Positions 34,701 through 42,597 of a stretch of 64,000 nt of DNA are shown one piece after another. Source of the DNA: Bathymodiolus brooksi (Eukaryota; Mollusca; Bivalvia; Mytilida; Modiolidae). Made by a program: the position numbers and the translations under genes. Position 1 is the first letter of the stretch. Each line of letters starts with the position of its first letter. The notes below the pieces were generated by a model. The model was not told the DNA's origin. It saw only the letters and a list, made by a program, of their open reading frames with translations, and made no database searches. Where the stretch lies: positions 108,387,906 to 108,451,905 of the forward strand of contig OY804577.1 in NCBI GenBank assembly GCA_963680875.1, in the 5' to 3' direction.

Positions 34701-35353
34701 ATCAATTGATCTGACCTTTTCTGAAGGAGTTATTTCATTTCTTAACTTAGACTATTTCATCAAGAAGTTGTAACTTCCTATATTTTAAATTGGATTCACT
34801 ACTCAAAACTCTGCATGTTTGCTAATAACATATTAAGATTCACATATCATAACGGCAATTTATATGACCTTTTGAAGGTTGTTATTGCCATTCTTGACTT
34901 AAAATGTGTCATCAAAAACTACGTTGCATGCTGGCTTATTACCATGTGAAGATTTTCCAATTATTATAACAATTTGATCAGACAATCTTTGAAGGAGTTA
35001 TTGCCCTTACAGTCTGTGCCATAATTCTTTTGACAAACTAGCCCCAACAGCATTTTAGAAGATTTTTTTCTATTTGATTAAGCAAATTTTATGCCATTTT
35101 TACTGGCCTGGGGTATAGGGCTAGTGTTTTTTGGCACAGACTGCCCTTATTGACTAGTATGTACAACTTCTACATTTTAAATGGGAATCACAAGGTATCT
35201 TTTTCAAAAGATGATATAACGTGGAGGGGAGATTTGTTTTTGTGTCAAAAATAACCTTTAATATTTTCTTTGTTTTTCTTTCAGTCGTCATTAAAAAAAT
35301 TAGCTGCTGTGACAGAAATTTTAACAGACCACAAGAAAAGATACATGACTTGA
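13479..35353 (+). CDS. RASA1: p120 RasGAP (Ras GTPase-activating protein 1), 3' half
   Basis: Twelve exons (13479-13720, 15198-15274, 15844-16019, 17872-18031, 23222-23364, 23977-24092, 25080-25166, 27196-27263, 27957-28045, 31522-31599, 32212-32343, 35285-35353) join in phase to give 478 residues and a stop, close to the length of the matching part of vertebrate RASA1. The order is: end of the PH domain ([10 protein letters not shown]), C2 domain, RasGAP domain, short C-terminal helix. RasGAP switches Ras off at the plasma membrane by speeding GTP hydrolysis. The catalytic arginine finger is kept in [12 protein letters not shown] (AGA at 23242-23244), and so is the FLR motif in [12 protein letters not shown] (27206-27214). 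Human RASA1 matches along the whole length, for example [11 protein letters not shown] and VNPFIK/INPFIK. No frame lesion is seen. The SH2-SH3-SH2 and most PH exons are not in the window. Introns reach 5.2 kb and are mostly mobile elements. Splicing is inferred from sequence only. Confidence 0.95.
14404..15141 (+). mobile_element. hAT-type MITE, copy 1 (738 bp)
   Basis: Bounded by TAGTGATGGGAATCGG and GATCGGTGCACCACTA, which are imperfect inverted ends of hAT type. The exact 8-bp target duplication TCAGAGAT lies at 14396-14403 and 15142-15149. The interior has a duplicated segment (14520-14690 against 14690-14790) and no transposase. It lies in a RASA1 intron. A second copy in the opposite orientation is at 55919-56661. 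Confidence 0.92.
15198..15274 (+). CDS. RASA1: RASA1 exon: C2 domain
   Basis: Acceptor ATTACAG, donor GTTTGT. It encodes [20 protein letters not shown] and a few residues more, aligned with the human C2 segment around DLPPDINRFEITL. It completes the Glu codon of the previous exon and leaves one base. Confidence 0.92.
15397..15645 (+). mobile_element. tRNA-derived SINE, family S2
   Basis: Matches other S2 copies from the tRNA-like head (GGTAGTTGGATTTACAACTACC) through the conserved body (CTCCACCAATAAAACTGACC) to the tail GTTAAACACCATAA. The head shows RNA polymerase III A/B-box character. It lies in a RASA1 intron just before the next exon. Confidence 0.85.
15844..16019 (+). CDS. RASA1: RASA1 exon: end of C2 domain
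   Basis: Acceptor CTTGCAG, donor GTGAGA. It encodes KWYPI and [18 protein letters not shown], matching the human segment before the GAP domain. It ends in phase 0. An apparent longer open frame from 15513 only joins this exon to the SINE in front of it. Confidence 0.95.
16037..16199 (+). mobile_element. pogo/Tigger-like MITE (163 bp)
   Basis: Inverted ends CAGTCAAACCTGTATTAAGAG and its near complement, flanked by TA at 16035-16036 and 16200-16201. The interior is small and non-coding. Related ends bound the elements at 30179 and 39761. Confidence 0.85.
16204..17871. other. RASA1 intron, degenerate repeat fragments
   Basis: Fragments resembling tandem-core units (16260-16760) and the S2 SINE (17175-17215, 17500-17560). 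At 17234-17430 small palindromes of CTCTCCATTCCTTA and its complement occur. Nothing coding is seen. Confidence 0.5.
17872..18031 (+). CDS. RASA1: RASA1 exon: start of the RasGAP region
   Basis: Acceptor CTGTTTCAG, donor GTATGA. It encodes [14 protein letters not shown] through [14 protein letters not shown] to FEINKE, matching the human helix pair before the arginine finger. It ends with one base of a Glu codon. Confidence 0.94.
18361..19314 (+). mobile_element. Tandem-core element, family D
   Basis: Hairpin start (CCCCTCGCCAAC / GTTGCGAAGGG), a GTCCGTCCGTC tract, then about six 144-150 bp units (near 18414, 18558, 18707, 18851, 18995, 19145) sharing AACATCCTTGTGAACACTC. It ends GGCGAGGGGATACG with a short terminal hairpin. 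It lies in a RASA1 intron. Confidence 0.8.
20347..20373. mobile_element. 27-bp palindromic mini-element with 7-bp target duplication
   Basis: Arms CAAGGACGTAT and ATACGTCCTTG are separated by five bases. ATGAAAC lies directly on both sides (20340-20346 and 20374-20380). The arms match the ends of the 543-bp element at 48097-48639, which also has a 7-bp duplication. I read it as an element cut down to its two ends. Confidence 0.75.
20609..22140. mobile_element. Mutator-like foldback element (1532 bp)
   Basis: The two halves are near-complete inverted copies of each other, about 745 bp each, around a short centre at roughly 21353-21400. The ends read GGGAAGGTCTAAAACGC. The 9-bp target duplication ATTACAATG is exact (20600-20608 and 22141-22149). 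Long inverted repeats with a 9-bp duplication are typical of Mutator-like elements. Each arm carries about three units of 175-185 bp sharing GACCGGAAGCCTACC. No coding capacity is seen. Confidence 0.85.
23222..23364 (+). CDS. RASA1: RASA1 exon: RasGAP arginine finger
   Basis: Acceptor TATTACAG, donor GTATGA. It encodes [19 protein letters not shown] and then [17 protein letters not shown]. The arginine in LFRAT corresponds to the human catalytic finger (Arg789), so catalysis is probably intact. Confidence 0.96.
23447..23690 (+). mobile_element. tRNA-derived SINE, family S2
   Basis: Full-looking copy with a B-box-like GAGTTCGAACCCC at about 23522, the body phrase CTCCACCATTAAAACTGACC and the tail TTAAATTCCATAA. 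It lies in a RASA1 intron. Confidence 0.85.
23977..24092 (+). CDS. RASA1: RASA1 exon: RasGAP domain
   Basis: Acceptor TTGTAG, donor GTATGT. It encodes [19 protein letters not shown] to SKDSCP, a more variable GAP segment. The phase links it cleanly to its neighbours. Confidence 0.88.
24346..24853 (+). mobile_element. Degenerate tandem-core element split by an S2 SINE
   Basis: A start-like TTTTTAGCTCACATAG at 24346 and an end-like CAGGTAAGAGATACAGG ... CCTCTAG at 24815-24850 bracket a short core. An S2 SINE (about 24412-24657) is inserted in it. Confidence 0.55.
24412..24657 (+). mobile_element. tRNA-derived SINE, family S2
   Basis: Matches other S2 copies from ATGGTGGTTGGATTTACCAC to GCATTAAACACCATAA. 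It is inserted in a degenerate tandem-core element. Confidence 0.85.
24880..25010 (+). mobile_element. SINE S1 fragment
   Basis: Shares GGGTCAAACCAAAGACGATA and TTGGTATTTGTTGCTTCTTC with S1 copies, then jumps to the S1 tail (ATGATATAGCTGAAAAATTGC), so the middle is deleted. It lies just before the next RASA1 exon. Confidence 0.7.
25080..25166 (+). CDS. RASA1: RASA1 exon: RasGAP domain
   Basis: Acceptor TTTTGTAG, donor GTTTGT. It encodes [20 protein letters not shown] to TRVV, matching the human LRYIYGCLQKSV region. Confidence 0.95.
25458..26439. mobile_element. pogo/Tigger-like element (982 bp)
   Basis: Inverted ends CAGTTGACTCTCGTTATCTCG and the complement AGACAACGAGAGTCAACTG, flanked by TA (25456-25457, 26440-26441). 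The ends carry repeated CGAATT/CGAGTC words. The interior is AT-rich without a transposase frame. The ends are very like pogo-type termini. Confidence 0.85.
26573..26601 (+). repeat. C29 homopolymer
   Basis: An uninterrupted run of 29 C in a RASA1 intron, next to what looks like a degenerate tandem-core fragment (26610-26880). Its length is likely to vary and may be misassembled. Confidence 0.9.
27196..27263 (+). CDS. RASA1: RASA1 exon: FLR motif of RasGAP
   Basis: Acceptor TGTTTCAG, donor GTTTGT. It encodes [28 protein letters not shown] is the RasGAP signature that stabilises the active site. Confidence 0.96.
27346..27580 (+). mobile_element. tRNA-derived SINE, family S1
   Basis: Carries TCACCTTGAGTGTAGTAGATC, AGGAGTAAGAGCAAAGACTGG and GTTGGTCTAGTCCAAAGCAG, all shared with the S1 copies at 32396 and (reversed) 42099. 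The tRNA-like front is partly lost. Confidence 0.75.
27957..28045 (+). CDS. RASA1: RASA1 exon: RasGAP domain
   Basis: Acceptor TTATCCTAG, donor GTAATA. It encodes [20 protein letters not shown] then [10 protein letters not shown], near-identical to human at its end. Confidence 0.96.
28140..28631. mobile_element. Palindromic MITE split by another MITE
   Basis: The right part (28519-28630) folds on itself: CACTACTATTGAGGAATATTG pairs with CAATATTCCTCAATATTAGTG. Its outer end CAATAACCCT pairs with AGGGTTATTG at 28141-28150. Between them lies a separate 365-bp insert. With the insert and one TTG removed, the left arm matches the right arm almost base for base. Confidence 0.8.
28151..28515. mobile_element. 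Harbinger-like MITE nested in a palindromic MITE (365 bp)
   Basis: Inverted ends GGCCAAAAAAATATATATG ... CATATTTTTTTTTTTGCC with inner TGTGTTTAC / GTAAACACA. A 3-bp duplication TTG flanks it (28148-28150, 28516-28518). GG-starting ends and a 3-bp duplication suggest PIF/Harbinger. A larger relative may be the element at 57203-60579. Confidence 0.75.
28727..29643 (+). mobile_element. Tandem-core element, family E
   Basis: Hairpin start (ACCCCCCGCAAAC / GTTTGGGGGGGT), a GTCCGTCCGTCC tract at 28771, then about four 164-bp units from 28784, 28948, 29112 and 29288 with GTACCTTGTAAGCGCAACTCC. A G19 run has grown in the third unit (29267-29285). It ends AAGTGGGGGGTATCAC, a hairpin CAGTGAGGTCACTCACAG and CTAG before TTT. 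It lies in a RASA1 intron. Confidence 0.82.
30012..30166 (-). mobile_element. tRNA-derived SINE, family S2, partial
   Basis: Reverse-strand copy running from the tail (GGTTATGGTGTTTAATGCCAC) to the tRNA-like head (TTGCACAGGTA). The far end of the head is missing, and the pogo-like element begins 13 bp further on. Confidence 0.8.
30179..31283. mobile_element. pogo/Tigger-like element (1105 bp)
   Basis: Inverted ends CAGTCAAACTTGTCTATAGCG and the near complement CGCTAAGACAAGTTTGACTG, flanked by TA (30177-30178, 31284-31285). GGTCG..ATA words recur near both ends. No transposase is seen. Confidence 0.85.
31522..31599 (+). CDS. RASA1: RASA1 exon: RasGAP domain
   Basis: Acceptor TTGTATTGTAG, donor GTAAGT. 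It encodes [20 protein letters not shown] and FLDNLS, matching human EPYMEGVNPFIKSNKHRMIM. Confidence 0.96.
31614..32098. repeat. SINE scraps and a 28-bp triplication in an intron
   Basis: S2 tail-like (31620-31670) and S1 tail-like (31984-32014) fragments precede three copies of a 28-bp unit CACTGAAATTCAAATCATGT... starting at 32015, 32043 and 32071. Confidence 0.7.
32212..32343 (+). CDS. RASA1: RASA1 exon: end of RasGAP domain
   Basis: Acceptor CTATTGAAG, donor GTATAG. It encodes 44 residues including [20 protein letters not shown], matching human LSRDLAALHEICVAHSDELR. Confidence 0.94.
32396..33835 (+). mobile_element. tRNA-derived SINE S1, split by an insertion
   Basis: A tRNA-like head (GGTGGTATAATGGTTAGAG; B-box-like GTGGGTTCAAG) leads into AGGAGTAAGAGCAAAGACTGG. 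The body is broken at about 32576 and resumes at 33638 with CTGAGGAGCAACATGTCTACC, ending near 33830. It is the best S1 reference in the window once the insert is removed. Confidence 0.8.
32576..33637. mobile_element. TIR element nested in SINE S1 (1.06 kb)
   Basis: Short inverted ends CCTCGACATTA / TAATGTCGAGG. Inside both ends, GTCCGA and GGACAAGT words recur (GTTGTCCGACGGGACAAGTG on the left; GTCGGACAAG and GTCCGAAGGGACAAG on the right). GGAGCA occurs beside both edges and may be the target duplication. It contains a G18 run (33187-33204). No coding frame is seen and the family is not recognised. Confidence 0.7.
33961..34105 (+). mobile_element. SINE S2 fragment
   Basis: Carries the S2 body and tail (CAACATTATGTGGTAAAGTTT to GTTAAACACCATAA) and lacks the tRNA-like head. 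Confidence 0.8.
34310..34560. mobile_element. Fragment of a widespread repeat
   Basis: A short open frame (34331-34537) and an adjacent frame contain wording I recall seeing in predicted peptides of many aquatic animals ([14 protein letters not shown]; then, in another frame, [13 protein letters not shown]). This is recollection, not a search, and the family is unknown to me. It is probably a retroelement or transposon scrap. Confidence 0.4.
34561..35284. other. RASA1 intron, degenerate tandem units
   Basis: Several diverged units share TGCATGTTTGCTAATAACAT / GAAGGAGTTATT. They resemble the core of a tandem-core element whose ends are lost. A similar scrap lies at 26640-26860. Confidence 0.5.
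35285..35353 (+). CDS. RASA1: RASA1 last coding exon
   Basis: Acceptor TTCTTTCAG. It encodes [20 protein letters not shown] then MT and TGA at 35351-35353, matching human LKKLLAITELLQQK near the C-terminus. Confidence 0.93.
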   Translation, partial: SSLKKLAAVTEILTDHKKRYMT

Positions 35354-37073
35354 TGAAGCGTTTGGCCATAATGTGTTCAATATCCTCCTGTTGATTGGCT
35401 AGTCTAATCACTTATATTTCAGTATATCTGATAAATCTAAGTTCAATAACAGTGAAAATGATTGGTTGATTTGTGATAATCAACTTATCTATAGCCACAT
35501 GTATTAATGTACAGTTGGTAGGAATCAGGATAAGCTGTGATGTTGATTACAGACATGTGGCACTGCCACATTAGTCACAGATGTAGTCCAAAGTTGATGC
35601 ATGGTTATCAACCTTACAGATAAACACTTTGTTTATGTTAATCATGATTCGATTAATGGTTTTTGTTTATGTTAACCATGATTCGATAAATATTGTGTTT
35701 GTGTTAATCATGCTTCAATAAATGCTTTGTTTATGTTAATCATGATTAGATAAATTCTTTGTTTATGTTAATCATGATTCATTGCCATCTTTTTTTCCCT
35801 TTTTTTTTTTTTTTTGCATATGAACTAGCAATTATATTTAATTTAATTACTTTGTTGTTTTTTCCTGATGACTGATATTGTTAAAATTTCTTGTTTTTGT
35901 TTTGATTTGTTTTGACACAAAAATAATTGGTGCCCTACAAAACAATACTGTGTTCATGTATATATTCTTCTTTGTCTTTCAGTTAGGCTGTGATATCAGT
36001 TTGTTGTAACAAAGATATTTAATCTAGTTGGTGCATCCAATACAAATGACTAAAGATTGGTGACAGCTTTACCAAACTCTCAATCTGATTAAAATCAAAT
36101 CGCATCTTTCAATTGCTCCCTTTAACTGATATATGTCACGGCGTGGGAGAAGTGAGGAAACTACATTACAGGTCCAGTCTGCGTCAAAAACGTTAGCCCT
36201 AAGCCCCAGTCTAGTAAAACTTGGTTTGGTCTAGTTTGTCAATATGTTTTTCGTACAGACTGCGGGTCAAATGCAAGTGTTGCTGTGTCATGAATATTTA
36301 ATGATATGATAATCACAGGTTATAACCTTTTTTGACCAATCGTATTGCTCATAGCAAACAAAAGCGGTTTAATTTTAAATTAAAACTTGTTCATAGTATC
36401 CCAAGCACCATTTTCATTGGACAGTAAAGATCATAACATAGGGTAACTCGCATGTGACGTCGTAATAGGGTTTCTTCTGATCTCACACACTGCGTCATAT
36501 CAATAAGGGGAGACAACAAGAGATGTAATTTTAATCAGATTGCTATACTTCTGACAATTAAAATGTGTGACTTTTAATCAGTCTCAGTTTTTGTACAACA
36601 GAAGGAAATATACTTTATTTTGCCTGACCAAAGAATTGTGTATAATTTTGAGATATGTGATTGGTTAGTTTGTAAAGCAATCTACAGTGTATGTATATAC
36701 TGTCCTGTCCTCATTGGTTTCATAGGACATGCATTATGACAGATTGTACAAAGTGGCAGAAATCATCAGAATTAAATTCTTCACCATTGGAGACAAAACA
36801 TTTTTTTACTTCAAATTGTACCATCAGCATTAATTATTTTAATTTTTTTTTATAACCATTTGTAACTATGACAACATATCTTCCTATAAGATTAATAATA
36901 ACTTCTACAATTGTCCTGTATCCAATGAAAAAAACAGTGGGTCTGACTCTGTAGACCCATAACTTTTTGTTTACAAATCACAATAATGTTGTATTCAATA
37001 TGTGAAGTGTGTTATAATTGATGCTCCATGTTAACAAAGATGAGTTACAGTCCATTTGTCAATTCAAGATATA
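35354..37073 (+). other. RASA1 3' UTR and downstream flank
   Basis: No further coding sequence. A ~35-bp unit (TTTGTTTATGTTAATCATG...) repeats about five times at 35628-35785 and includes AATAAA at 35717-35722, a possible polyadenylation signal. The rest of the stretch is unremarkable. Confidence 0.5.
35628..35785 (+). repeat. ~35-bp tandem repeat in the 3' UTR
   Basis: Five imperfect copies of TTTGTTTATGTTAATCATGA + TTCGATAAATG. One copy creates the AATAAA signal. Confidence 0.85.
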
Positions 37074-38303
37074 CAGTAGTCTCTCACTTATATGGCCACC
37101 CCTTCTGCAATGAAAACATGGCCTTGTAAGAGAGGTAACCTCTCTTAAGGAGGCCAATTTAATAATATTTTGAAATCTCAGTGCATCTGAAATCTGACCG
37201 GATAAGAGGGGTTGTCTTGCCTATGTGGGTTGCTTTATAAGAGGGGTGTCCTATGTGGGTTGCCTTATAAGAGGGGTGACCTTTGTGGGTTGCCTTATAA
37301 GAAGGGTGACCTTTGTGGATTGCCCTATTAGAGGGGTGACCTTTGTGGGATGGCCTTATAAGAGGGGTTGTCTTGCCTATATGTGGGTTGCTTTATAAGA
37401 GGGGTTTCCTATGTGGGTTGCCTTATAAGAAGGGTGACTTTTGTGGATTGCCCTATTAGAGGGGTGACCTTTGTGGGATGGCCTTATAAGAGGGGTTGTC
37501 TTGCCTATGTGGGTTGCTTTATAAGAAGGGTGACCTATGTGGGTTGCCTTAAAAGAAGGGTGACTTTTGTGGATTGCCCTACAAGAGGGGTGACCTATGT
37601 GGGTTGCCCTATAAGAGGGGCGACTTTTGTGGATTGCCCTATAAGAGGGATGACCTTTGTGGGTTGCCTTATAAGAGGGGTGACTTTTGTGGATTGCCCT
37701 ATAAGAGGGGTGACCATTGTGGGTTGCCTTATAAGAGGAGTGACTTTTGTGGGATGGCCTTATAAGAGTGATGACCTATGTGGGTTGCCTTATAAGAGGG
37801 GTGACCTTTGTGGGTTGCCTTATAAGAGGGGTGAACTTTGTGGGTTGCCTTATAAGAGGGGTGACCTTTGTGGGTTGCCTTATAAGAGGGGTGACCTATG
37901 TGGGTTGCCTTATAAGAGGGGTGACCTTTGTGGATTGCCTTATAAGAGGGGTGACTTGTGGGTTGCTCTATAAGAGAGATGACCTATGTGGGTTGCTTTA
38001 TAAGAGGGGTGACTTTTGTGGATTGCCCTATAAGAGGGGTGACCTTTGTGGGTTGCTTTATAAGAGGGGTAACCTTTGTGGGTTGCTTTATAAGAGGGGT
38101 GTCCTATGTGGGTTGCCTTATAAGAGGGGTGTCCTATGTGGGTTGCCTTATAAAAGGGATGACCTTTGTGGACTGCCTTATAAGAAGGATGGTTTATGTA
38201 TGTGGGTTGTCTTTTAAGAAGGATGGCTTATGTATGTGGGTTGTCTTTTAAGAAGGATGGATGGCTTATGTATGTGGGTTGTCTTTTAAGAGTGAGACTA
38301 CTG
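37074..38303. mobile_element. pogo/Tigger-like element filled by a minisatellite (1230 bp)
   Basis: Inverted ends CAGTAGTCTCTCACTTATA and its near complement TAAGAGTGAGACTACTG, flanked by TA (37072-37073, 38304-38305). Most of the interior is a 30-bp tandem array whose unit resembles the element's own end (GGCCTTATAAGAGGGGTGACC). A related fragment without the array is at 38834-38956. Confidence 0.85.
37197..38290 (+). repeat. 30-bp minisatellite, about 36 units
   Basis: Unit TTATAAGAGGGGTGACCTTT + GTGGGTTGCC with single-base variants. Since 30 is divisible by three it gives long frames encoding LIRGVTFVGC or PYKRGDLCGL repeats (frames near 37368-38251). These are products of the array, not genes. 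Confidence 0.95.
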
Positions 38304-38613
38304 TAATTGATTTTAATGTTATGGCAACATACTAGTTAATAGCTTGGTTCATTATACAATGCAATAGCTTAAATTTACAGGGAAGAATTAATTAATAACA
38401 TATAATATAATATTACAAACTATTTACATTGACTAGAATCGAGAACAAAGCGACTAGAATTTGCCTGTTCTGTATTTCATTTTAAACAATATCAATAAGT
38501 TGTTTACTGTATGTAGCCTTTTCTCAATTGACCAGTAAATATGATGTAAGCAGGGCTTTTAATATTTTTCAAGTGTACCAGTACTTCCAATATTGACAGG
38601 CAGTACTCTTTTT

Positions 38614-39225
38614 AGCTCACCTGGCCAAAGGCCATGTGAACTTTTGCCATCAGATTTCGTCCGTCGTCGTCTGTCGTTAGCTTTTCACATTTTAATCTTC
38701 TCCTCAGAAACCACTGAGTCAATTTAGACCAAACTTTGCTGGAATGGTCCTTGGATAGCCCCCTTTAAAAATTGTGTCCGATAGCCAAGCCCTCAATCCA
38801 AGATGGTCACCATTACTAAAAATAGAAATTTCTCCCCTTCTGCAATGGAAATGTGACGCTGCAAGAGGAGTGGCCTCTCTTGAGGGGGACAATGTAGTAG
38901 TATTTTACTATCTCAGTGCATCCGAAATCTGGCCTTATAAGATGGGAGCTACTGTAATACAAGTTTTTTTCAGGTCACCTGGTTAAATCACTTGGCTTCT
39001 GTCCATTATCCCATTGTTGTGAACATTTTCTTATTTTAATTTTTTTCTGAAAAAAAAAATGTTTGGAAGAGGATGCTCAGATTCTTACAAACAAACTTAA
39101 TTATAGGGGCTATTAAAGGGGGAAATTTATGTAATTTTAAAACATTTTCTTATGATGAACCAGCAGTAGAAAGCTATGATAGGTAATATAATATTCTTTA
39201 CCAGGTGAGAGATGAAGGCTTATGT
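38614..39225 (+). mobile_element. Tandem-core element, family B, short copy with insert
   Basis: Start AGCTCACCTGGCCAAAGGCC hairpin and a CGTCCGTCGTCGTC tract, core phrase CCAAGATGG, end-like ACCAGGTGAGAGATGAAGG. A pogo-like fragment (38834-38956, ending GGGAGCTACTGTA) interrupts it. Confidence 0.65.
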
Positions 39226-39760
39226 GTGGCAGTTTGTGTTTACTCCATGTATAATGTGTTGATTCTGTTTCTGTATTCAGATCATCCCTTAACTAAAAAA
39301 AATAGTTCTGTCTCTCGTGTTTTTGCCAATGAAATCTAAAAATATAATTGATCCTATATAAACAAATGTGGAACGGTTTGACTTCACTGTTTTCCTTTTC
39401 TTTAGGGAATTTTTTTGCCTGTTTCTTTTGCAACTGCAGCAAATTTTCAGTTGTATGTTGTTTGTCTGTGTTATGCTGTATAGGTGATTCAAACTGACCC
39501 AGTAACTAGTTCTGTGGTAAAGACTGACCAATTCACCCAAGCTATATAGGTGTTTACAGCTGAAATGTGTCGTGCACACTAAATAAGATATCTATGTTTT
39601 CATTGATATCTCCAACGTTCTGTATGAAATTTTGAAATGTTTTTTTGATGTGTAAATGAGGAAGTTGGATGTCAAGCTGGTTTAGCTTACCACTGCCAAA
39701 TCTCCTGTCTTTTTCATCTATACATGTAGTACTTTTGTACAATGTATTTAAAAGAAAGTA

Positions 39761-39929
39761 CAGTCAAGCCTGATTTAGTGACCACCTCTATTAAGCAATA
39801 ACTTGTATTATGTGACCATAATTTATATTTCCGTTCAGTGCATTTCATATCAATTAAACCTGTATTAAGTGACCTATGTGACCCTATTTCACTGTTCCCT
39901 TGGAGCGTCACATAAGACAGGTTTGACTA
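39761..39929. mobile_element. pogo/Tigger-like MITE (about 169 bp)
   Basis: Ends CAGTCAAGCCTGATTTAGTG and ACATAAGACAGGTTTGACT are inverted. TA precedes the left end and TAT lies near the right. Inner words TATTAAG.GACC match the MITE at 16037. Confidence 0.7.
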
Positions 39930-40458
39930 TGTTAATATTATTTGACACAAACTCTTGCTCTTTGATTGTTGTAAAGGTAATGTCAGAGAGATTCACTTAG
40001 ACAGTTAGTACCATAACCGTCATCTGTGTAGAACTGTGCCAGAATTGCAGGAAGTACTTGTAATAAAAAGTAATTGTTTTTTTTTTAATATGTTGTAAAA
40101 TTATCAGTCATGTTTGTACATAAGAAAATACTAAATTAATATTTATTTAACATTATTTAAAAGGCAGTCAAATAATTCCTTCATCAATGGCTAGATGAGT
40201 TATAATTACCTTGTATTCAATATAAAAATGTTGCCAAGCGATAAACTATGACAGAGTATTGTAATATCCATCTTGGTTATTATTTTAGTTTAGGTACATA
40301 CATTTTTAAGGATGATATTTTGTAATGTTTTAATAAAAAGGTGCACATGTGCAATATTTTAATAAAATTATACAGTCAGTGAATGGTTACCTCGTAAATG
40401 GGTTGTGTTGTTTATTATGTCATGGACAAATGATGTAAGGTTATTTCATTGAAAGGGG

Positions 40459-40717
40459 GACGTTGTGGTTATGATCGTATGGTAGTTGGATTTACAACTA
40501 CCTGTACAATCGGTGCCCATCACCACTAAAGTTGTCATTTCGAACCCCGTTCATGGCAAGGTGTATTCAATGAACATTATGTGATAAAGTTTGTCAGTGA
40601 CTTGCGACAGGTAGGTGGTTTTCTCCGAGTACTCAAAATTTCCTCCACCAATAAGACTGACCGCCACGATATAACTGAAATATTTTTGAAAGTGGCATTA
40701 AACACCATAAACCAAAC
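40459..40717 (+). mobile_element. tRNA-derived SINE, family S2
   Basis: Near full length: GGTAGTTGGATTTACAACTACC head, GTTGTCATTTCGAACCCCG (B-box-like), body CTCCACCAATAAGACTGACC, tail GCATTAAACACCATAA. A second tail-like scrap follows at 40830-40920. Confidence 0.87.
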
Positions 40718-41539
40718 CTTTTTCATAAAAAATATGCTGTGAATTAGAAAATTTACTGACAAATTTTACATTATTCCAGTGTATGAAAGAATCATCAAAA
40801 TAATAGTTAAAAATTTCATATTTATCTCTTGGACTAAATATCTGCACGCTTTCATCTCCATCAAGTCTGGTAGTCACGATAGATGAAAGTGACATTAAAC
40901 ACCAATAACCCTAAATCTAACCAAAGGTGAAGTGAGTCATTGTCATTGCTTTGTGTCCGCCGTCGTTTCAATCTATAATTAAAATTAGATATTTGTTATA
41001 TATTTCTGTAAAATGTTTTCTTTTGTGATACTCTAATATCAAACAACATCGTATTTAATTTAATGTTAAGTAACCTTTCATATATCTTTGTCCTCCAATC
41101 ATATGCAAGACGTGTAACGGTCAATGTGACGTAATTGTAAAACATACAGAAAAGTAGCTCCAACAACGAAATGGCACGAACTATAATGAGAATGAAAATA
41201 AGAAACGATAATTTCACTGTGAAATTATTGTTCTTATTTAACTGGGAAATTTTTGTAATTCACAGCTATCTATATATAGCTTATGGTCCGAAGTTAAAAT
41301 TATGTTCTGCTGATGTGTCGACCATCTTAAATTTCTTATTTCCACCCCAAAAATTAACCAAGTTAATATTGATAACTCATGTGCAGTTCGAGTCAACTGA
41401 ATCCAATTTTTAAATTCCAAGACGACATTTTTTTTTCATTTTACAATGTAAAAAGTATCTTGCTTAGCAGCCACCTTGGATTCCCACTAAAATACAACTT
41501 GGTTGATGGTAGAGAACAATCCATGTAAAACTGATGCCA

Positions 41540-41885
41540 TCACATCCCAGGATTACATGCTGTACACATCCCTTTATTTCATATTTACATATCACTATTA
41601 CATGCCGTACACATCCCCGGATTACATGCGACGATGTACATATCCCTGTATTACATGCTCTACACATCCCATGATTTAATAATGTGCACATCCCAGGATT
41701 ACATGCTGTACACATAGCTGTATTTCATATGTACACATCCCATTATTGCATAATGTACATAATGTACACATCCCAGAATTACAAGCTGTGTACATCCCAG
41801 GATTACATGCTATACACATCCCTGTATTACATGTACACAACTCAGGATTACATGATGTACACATCCCAGCATTACAGAATCATGA
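41540..41885 (+). repeat. 24-bp minisatellite, about 14 units
   Basis: Unit close to ACACATCCCAGGATTACATG + CTGT, with unit lengths from about 21 to 29. Cys-rich frames on the - strand (GMCTACNP-like) are array by-products. There are no spacers, so it is not CRISPR-like. Confidence 0.9.
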
Positions 41886-42098
41886 ATGTACTATATCCAT
41901 CATAGCATCTTGTATTCAGAGTTCCGGTCTAGTAGTCACGATAAATCAGAAAAAATGACGAAAGTAATGATAAAGATTGACAGTGCAGCCATTCCTGATT
42001 AATACATCCATACATAATGTAGTACAATTCCCTTCAATAAATACATGTAATATTAACATCTCCACATTATAAATATATAATGCATGTACTGAAGCGAG

Positions 42099-42460
42099 CG
42101 AGTGATTGTTGTTTAATGCCAACTTCGCAATATTTCAGCTATATCATGGCGAGAACAGGTTAATTTTCAATGAGATGATGATGAGGTCCACTTTGTATTA
42201 GACAAACGGGCTTACATGTAGTTGGATTTTTATAGAGCTAGCTCATTGAAAAAAGTCAGTGGGTAGACATGTCGCCCCACTCGGAAACATTATCCCGATT
42301 CCGAGCCAACCAGTCTTTACTCGTTCTCCTGCGTGTTTAGCGGAGAAGCAACAAATACCAATTTTATAGTCTTTGGTTTGACCCGATAGGGGCTTGAACC
42401 TATGATCTACTGCACTCCGGGTGAGCACGCTAACCATTACACCTCTGATGCGGTTGCATT
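42099..42460 (-). mobile_element. tRNA-derived SINE S1, near complete
   Basis: On the - strand it reads from a tRNA-like head (GGTGTAATGGTTAGCGTGCTC; B box GGTTCAAGCCCC) through GGTCAAACCAAAGACTAT and AGTAAAGACTGGTTGGCTCG to the tail GGCATTAAACAACAATCACT. It ends about 140 bp from the glycosyltransferase stop. Confidence 0.85.
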
Positions 42461-42597
42461 TACTGGTATACATATGTATATAAACAATAATCTATGTTTA
42501 AATTATTTAATGAATATTTGTAAATAAGTAAAAAATTATATCAAAATAAATATTAAATCTAATTTAAAAGTATGTGTAACTTTCAATATACATGTAA

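Noticed and set aside
37368..38251. Overlapping 97- to 201-codon frames with LIRGVTFVGC or PYKRGDLCGL repeats
   Set aside because: They are readings of a 30-bp minisatellite inside a transposon, open in several frames only because 30 is a multiple of three.
41464..41958. Regular short repeats considered as CRISPR, and Cys-rich frames across them
   Set aside because: The units are contiguous with no unique spacers, and the context is a eukaryotic minisatellite.
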